Made by a program: the position numbers and the translations under genes. The notes beneath the pieces are model-generated. The model had not been told where the DNA came from and did no database searches. It saw nothing but the letters and a program-made list of their open reading frames with translations. A DNA stretch of 64,000 nucleotides from Warburgia ugandensis (taxonomy: Eukaryota > Streptophyta > Magnoliopsida > Canellales > Canellaceae), in NCBI GenBank assembly GCA_035236585.1, contig CP141132.1, positions 47,929,880-47,993,879 of the forward strand, in the 5' to 3' direction. Positions 58,074-64,000 of the stretch are shown here, in pieces (the first letter of the stretch is position 1; each line of letters opens with the position of its first letter).

Positions 58074-60537
58074 TGTGACGACCCGGGTTTTCCTATGCAT
58101 TTTTAAATGCAATATCTAATTCCTAAGGCAGGATGCATCCCTATTTGAAAACCATTTTATAAAAACCATGCAATGCAGCGGAAAATCTTTAGTTTTAAAC
58201 TCATTTTGAAAACCCCGAGTGTCATTTGCTTTCACAACAATCAAGTAGTAGTTGTTGAAAAACTTCAAAAATCATAAATCCTTTTCCCCAGGTCTTTCCA
58301 GTCACAACACACAGTCCAACTGTAAATTAATACAAATACATGTCCAAAGGGTTGAGAGTTTACTTACATGTATAACTGTCTCCTTTTTTATTCACTTGCT
58401 CGTAGCACTAAGATCTCCTGAGGCGTCGTCTATTTGTGAGTGGAACTATCCTAAAAAATGTTAAGGATAGGGTGAGTATATACTATACTTAGTAGGAGCA
58501 TATCACTACTAGTTTTATAATGCATGAGATGTTTTAAAATCATATGCTCTTCAAAACATGTGCATGTCTGAATACTAAAGTTCAGTATCGATATAAAAAT
58601 CCATTGTCAAACTGAAATACTAATGATTTAAAGGATCACATAATCCAAAATGGAAGTATCATATACATATATATCATAACATTATGATATGCATAAGATG
58701 CTTCATTGAATCCAACTCATGGATATCTAGTATGGTATGGTCGACCAACCTCATATCATGCCATATGCAATGCAAATAACTCCACAAAACGATAGGGTTC
58801 AACTATGCCCATGACCTCCTCGTCGTGTGGTCCCCGGGTACCTAAGGACACTCGGTCATAGCCTCCACGGGGCCTATGACACGTCGACCCAGTGCCGTGA
58901 CACCAGTGGTAGACCCCTGTACCACATGCAGTCGACGTAGGGACGTTGCCTCTTTTTGGGCATGGTACCCATCCACCTAATAGTGGTAGAGGCTGGGTGG
59001 CCAACCCAGACCACTCGGCATAGCACCCACGAGCTTGCTAGCCCAAATCACATAAGATCAAACAAGCAAAAAATCTCTTTTTCAAAACCTGTCCTCTTTG
59101 GGTCCCTCACAACTGCCTGGTCCTCGGTACTCCAGCGTCTTTTAGCAACCCTCAAGGACATGCAATTTTTGCAAGAACTTAATGCTCACAAATCATGCAA
59201 TGTATGCAATAGTTTGCAAAACATATCTATGCATAATGCATACGCAATTATTTATAAAACATGTCTATACATAAAGCATTTATCACATGCATGCTGAATT
59301 AATTCATGCTATTACTTAAGCATTAGGGGTCCATCCCTATGCCTATGGGTGTCCTAAAGTCCTAATTGGGCCTTGGTATTATCAGTTTCCCAAAGGTCTA
59401 GCGGCCACGCCCCACCATCCTATTCTAAGGGTCATGCTCACCTTTTATTGGGCCCTGATTAGGGATTTTATGGTTTGAGTGTGTCCGCGTCGTCGACACG
59501 GACACAACGCCTTTTGCGGTACCTCAATCGGAGCTCTAGATCTCAAGTTATAAGCATTTTAGTGTCACACGTACATAAGGGATTTAAGAGTGAAAAGACG
59601 GAATGCTAGCGTGTTGCGCATCAGCGTCGTGTGCTCACTTTTTCTTAAGGAATGAAGAAATCCCATCTTGCTAGCGCACTGTGCATTTGTGCAGTGTGCC
59701 TCAGTAGGCGCGGCTGCAGACGCGCTGGGTTTTCCCACCCGTCCTTCTCTTTTGCGGGCGCGTCCCCAAACGCGCCTGTTTGGTTTTTCAAACGGGACCG
59801 ACATGTTACATTCCGACTGGAACATTCCATTCGTCTGGGGGACCGGGGCATCCTCAGGACACCCTGGTTCAACCCTGTCGAACCAGTGCGGCCCAAGGAA
59901 CGTCCCTGGGTCCTTGGTGAGTCTTCAAGGCTCCATTTTGCATGGTTTTTCATGCAAAAACCTAGGGAAATTGATCTTAGAACTACTGTGAAGATGGGTT
60001 TTGTTACTTTCTTGGTCATACCTGGCTCGTTGCTAGGTTTTTCTCCTTATTTCCCCTCTAGGTCACTCCTCCACAATGGGTTTTCTTCAACCTTTTGGGC
60101 TGCCATTAGAGGCGCCCAAGAGCTCTATTTATAGAGCTATGAGAGGGTTCTGGAGGTGGCTCTCACCGCCTTTGAATGACGATGATTTCTCCTCCAATCA
60201 CAGCCGTTCTAGAACCCTCTAGGAGATGGAAGATGAAGGGTGCCCATATCAAAACGGACCCCTGTATTTTGCAGGCTAAATCCGTTTTTGTAAAAATTAC
60301 ATTTTTGCCCCTGAACTTCAAAGGGCCATAACTTGCTCATTTTAACTCCGTTTTGGGTGATTTTGGTCTCGTTGGATTCCTTTCTCCGAGATGCACCTAA
60401 TGGTACCATTTTCAGGACCAAATTTCTGGGGTCAGTCAAGGTGAATAGTGAAATGACTAAAATGCCCTTATCTTCAAAAACTGATCTTTTCATTGCTTAA
60501 CTTGGGATTTCAATATTACAAAATTGGAGTCATTACA
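58074..60537 (-). repeat. 3' LTR of B
   Basis: 2464 bp; on the minus strand TGTAATGACTCC...GTCGTCACA. The 3' half aligns with A's LTR (shared CGACCCAGTGCC-like and GCATGGTACCCATCC segments), while the first ~500 bp (U3) differ. TATA box TATAAATA at 60133-60126. CpG-rich block about 59460-59960. Hairpin with one mismatch at 58473-58491. Confidence 0.82.
59460..59960 (-). other. CpG-rich module in B's LTR
   Basis: GC-rich block with GACGCGCTGGG and GGGCGCGTCC words. Overlapping frames up to 160 codons run through it on both strands and are not conserved in A, so I reject them as genes. Confidence 0.5.
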
Positions 60538-60575
60538 TTATTACCCCTTGAAAGAATTTCGTCCTCGAAATTCCA
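60538..60575 (-). other. Polypurine tract region of B
   Basis: On the minus strand GAGGACGAAATTCTTTC is followed by AAGGGGTAATAA, then the LTR start, as in A. Confidence 0.7.
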
Positions 60576-63500
60576 TAAATTATCATCTTTCTGGTATTTG
60601 TCTCTTAGACAACTTCTTGGTGAATGCATTCTCCCCTTAGGAATCACATCTAGGCTCAATTCTCAATTTATCATTTTTATTGTTCCTTCTACAAGGCCTT
60701 ACCTATAAGGGCCGCTTTCGCTGCGTACTTTGATGCTTTCTCTCATACGTGCTAGTTTAACAATACCGATTTTTAGTAGTACTTCATCTATCTCAAAATC
60801 CTTAGATTCCTATACTTATCTTATTATGTATAGGAGAGTATCCTCGTAAGATCATGCTTCTATGTATAAATTACTCTATACTTCTTTGAGATCATATGAT
60901 CTTATTTCTCCTATTTTGAATATCATAGGATAATCCCTTTTTCTTTTTATCTTTCATCTAATGATCTCTTCATCATCCATATCTCCTTCAAATGGTTGGT
61001 TATATGTCATTAGTAAGAGTCCAAAAATTTACCTTCTTTCCATTGTGTCTAACTTTGCTTCTTATCTTTCATATTCGTCCCTAAGATACTTCAATAACTG
61101 ACATGGTATCATGTGATCTACAGCCAAACCCTTGATTATCTTCGAATTTCAACTGTATGTCATTTTCCATATGTGACTTTATTCCTCGACCAAAGTTACA
61201 TTCAAAATAAAATCATGAAAGCCAATTAGCAGCTTCTTCCATCGAGGACCTTATCATATACTGAAAGTAAGATGTCCTAACTCTATATCCAGTATCATAA
61301 TTATTGAATTCATTAAACGCTTTTCTCTGTGAGGATTTTATCCAAACTCATGTCAAATGTTAATGGTCAATTCATCATCGTGGGTCAAATGTTCTTGTCT
61401 AGAGGTCTATCTCACTATTCACATCAATTTGTAATTAGGATTTTCAATAATGTTCCCATTTATGCAAAGCAAAAAGCCTCTTATTCATATTCGAGTACCC
61501 TTGCTAGGTCATGGTTGAATCCTTTGTCATCATCCTTTTTATCCTTTCTTTGCTTGATGGTTTTCTTCGTTACCTTCTAGTTTAAAAGTTCTATACTCAA
61601 TCCAGTAGGGTTAGTCCTTAAGAAATTCCTTTAATTGATTTTTTTTTCGTACTTGGTATATGCTCATAACAACTAACTATTTGTCTAAAGGCAACGTAAC
61701 ATTAAATCTTCACCTTAGAGTGTGCTAGCCATCTCACCTTTTCTCCTTCCATTCCCTATGTCAATATATTGTTCAATCTTTTATCAAGGCTTTATTGTCA
61801 ATCATGCATAAGTAGTGATTTTCTCAATTCCTCAAATTTCATCCTTCAAGTGCCTCTTCATACTTAGCTTGTAATAGCAATAATTCTCCTTCAATAGCGA
61901 TTATATCAAATTGTACTGAAGTTGTTAACTCAACAAGTTTAATAATACTCAGGTAAGCATAAACATTTTCTTAGACATAAAAAGACTTTATTCGATTACC
62001 TATTGCTCTCTTTCTAGATATATCTATGTCATAAGCTTAAGGGCCTCTAATGTGATCAATACTTATTCGCCTTCCTTTTCAATCCAAGTTAGTAGTATTT
62101 CTCAGACTCAAAGTAATTTCTTCACCTTGTCATGGTAGCCACTAAGGTTTGAAAAACCTTTCACATTGGTTTAGATTACTTCTTATTTTTGCTCCTATCT
62201 CAGTTGTTACTATATTTATTGTACTTGTAGCTCTTCCGTGATGTGGCCTAATCAACTGACCTTATACCCTCAAACGACTTAGCCTAACAAGTACTCAAGT
62301 CTAAAGACTTATAACATCTTTCTGAGACTATAACTTCAACTACCAACTTATAGATACTAACATACTTGATTAATTAGGGTGGGATACCTTTATTTAGTCA
62401 ACAGTACTCAATAATGGTCTTACAATATTTGGTCTTCCAATTTATGATAGCAAGACTTTCATTTGATCCTTGATGGTACCCTTCTTGCTGAAGATAGATA
62501 GATGGACAAGTCACTGTACTGGCCTAATTCCTTTTTCAATATAACTTTATTTACTCATGTAGTGGCAAGGTGAGATATCACCAAATTTTCCTTTTTATTA
62601 CATCCATTGGTGTTCCTTATAAGCTAATGGATCCGATAAGATTCTAATTACCATAATTGATATAGACATCAAACCACTTGTAGAATTTAATTTCCAGTTG
62701 GTCACTATTCCTCTTCGAAAGTTTCTTGTCGCATAATTTCCTGAAATTCTACTCAAAGTCTTAAATCCCATATGCTATATTTCTATTATACTCTTTTTAC
62801 AATAAAATCACCAACTCTACTAGTATTATTCCCTCAAATTTGATTGTTTTGATCTTCCCATCGGATTTGTATGTATCTTCATAAAGTCATGATCTTCTTC
62901 TTTTTGAATATTCAATATTGAATACTTATAGTTACATCTCTATCTCTTTCTCTCTTTTCTTCAAACTCCTCATTTGGTCTACCTGGATCAATGTCTCTAT
63001 ATGCTTTGTTGCATATATTTGATACTTCATCTATTCCTTTACGTAACATATGTGATAAACTGAATGCTTCTTAGAAATTCTAAATTGTCTTAAGATCATT
63101 GAAATCTTCAATTGCCTATAGCCTCAATAAAATTCATACAATGTCTTAATAATGGTATTGATGTTTTGATTATACTATACTTTTCTTACAAGTTCATGAT
63201 AGGATCAATCTATTATCATAGATCTATCATCCCCAATGTTATCGTCAAAAATCTTTTGACAACTCAGTTGAATTCATTTCCCTATCACATAATATGTCAC
63301 TTGTATACATCTTCGGATTTGTTCCATAATACTCAAGTAGTTATTATTCGATAGCACTTTACTCTTCATAAGACTCCAATTAAGGTATCAAACTTGAGCT
63401 AAGTCCTTCAGGATCCATACCTTTGTGATCTAGCATGAGTCACAGTCATCTCCTAATATCATCTTGCATTCTCATCCCTCTTAGGTTATCATCAAAATTC

Positions 63501-64000
63501 TTCTCAAAGTCTATCTTTTACATCTCATATATCACATCCTTGTGATAGTGTACTCATATTCTGATATTCTTTATGATGGTAAGATAGCCATCTAGGTCTT
63601 TTGATTTTTCTCACCTTTGATAAGATTACTTTATTGCAGGTCAACACTATCTACTAACAAGTCCATTAATCATGTCCATTCATTCATTCTCATCATAATC
63701 TGATCCATATATGAGTTTTCATATTTGCACCATCTGCACAACAATCCTTAATCCTTAAGTCATTTTAGACTAGATTTTTGGATAAGGGTTGCACTATCCT
63801 CTGCCTAATTATTTGTTAAACCAAGATGTGTTTCACCTATTTATTTATGGTGAACTGCCTTGGGCATTAATATTGTAATCCTCAAATAGAAGTAGTCATC
63901 TTTACTACTCCTTTTTATACTTCTTCTTTTTGATTTTCTCTATTGTCTATGACCCTTGGACATGCTAGACTGGCTGTGAAAGGATAAAACCTGGGCTTTG
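60576..64000 (-). other. Non-coding internal region of B
   Basis: Homologous, inverted, to 16656-19976. No gag or pol motif in any frame. The reading frames at 61329-61580 and 63112-63354 are AT-rich and lack family matches. Confidence 0.6.

Larger units (their letters stand above)
58074..64000 (-). mobile_element. LTR retrotransposon B, LARD-like, 5' LTR outside window
   Basis: The minus-strand element has a 3' LTR (60537 to 58074), a polypurine tract, and an internal region up to the window edge. The last bases, complement of CAAAGCCCAGG, correspond to the sequence just after A's primer site, so the 5' LTR begins some ten bases beyond 64000. The internal region is homologous to that of A throughout and equally non-coding. 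It inserted in LTR C. Confidence 0.85.

Noticed and set aside
59652-60134. 160-codon plus-strand frame and overlapping frames on both strands
   Set aside because: They run antisense through the CpG-rich part of B's LTR; A's LTRs do not preserve them.

Overview
This is plant nuclear DNA: AT-rich and intron-scale, and made almost entirely of nested, decayed retrotransposons. The families seen are very long-LTR Ty3/gypsy elements of Tekay/Del type, an Athila-type gag with a tRNA-Asp-like primer site, an RTE-clade LINE, a TRIM-like element and 5S-rDNA-like relics. Together these indicate a flowering plant with a large, repeat-rich genome. I cannot name the species. I found no convincing single-copy host gene, tRNA gene or CRISPR array. 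All recognisable coding sequence belongs to broken mobile elements. Element ends were placed by eye from TG...CA termini, 5-bp target-site duplications (TSDs), primer-binding sites and comparison of copies inside the window.

Layout. 1-3903: 3' part of a long LTR (E). 3904-8210: decayed Athila-type element with primer site at 6255 and broken gag. 9960-10386 and 22689-22915: the two halves of a ~130-bp dimeric minisatellite, split by LTR element A (10387-22688). A is a non-coding, LARD-like element with 2.7-kb LTRs. Its 5' LTR is itself split by a 3.5-kb solo LTR (K, 11001-14506, TSD TTTCA), and the 3' LTR of A preserves the empty site. 22916-24241: (ACAT)29 and a Ty3/gypsy pol scrap. 24247-30829 (minus): element F, with a complete 4.7-kb LTR, gag and protease, a large deletion, and 120 bp of the second LTR, between perfect TGGGG duplications. 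30835-33302: unrecognised element sequence and two tandem 5S-like relics.

33303-46525 reads in minus-strand order as one shattered Tekay-like element: LTR end, integrase, RNase H. It was later invaded by an RTE LINE (33770-36852), a perfect solo LTR (G, 39586-44292, TSD AAAAG) and repeat H1 (44436-46351). 46956-48374: an unusual TRIM-like element (TSD TCATT) made of a foldback plus a head-to-tail array of primer-site-bearing units. 49036-50667: repeat H2, a second copy of H1. 52191 to the end: a nest in which LTR D is followed by a hAT-like end, then LTR C, then minus-strand LARD-like element B (58074 onward). B is a second copy of A's family, so A and B show that this non-coding family is conserved.

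No gene set acts as a pathway. The biology here is retrotransposon dynamics: solo-LTR formation, nesting, deletion derivatives, mobilisation of non-coding elements in trans, and conserved non-coding modules (a CpG-rich block and a hairpin) inside giant LTRs. The best leads are the compound TRIM at 46956-48374, the CpG-rich LTR module with its repeat-mediated loss in K, and the hairpin fixed about 400 bp from the LTR 3' end in two LTR groups.
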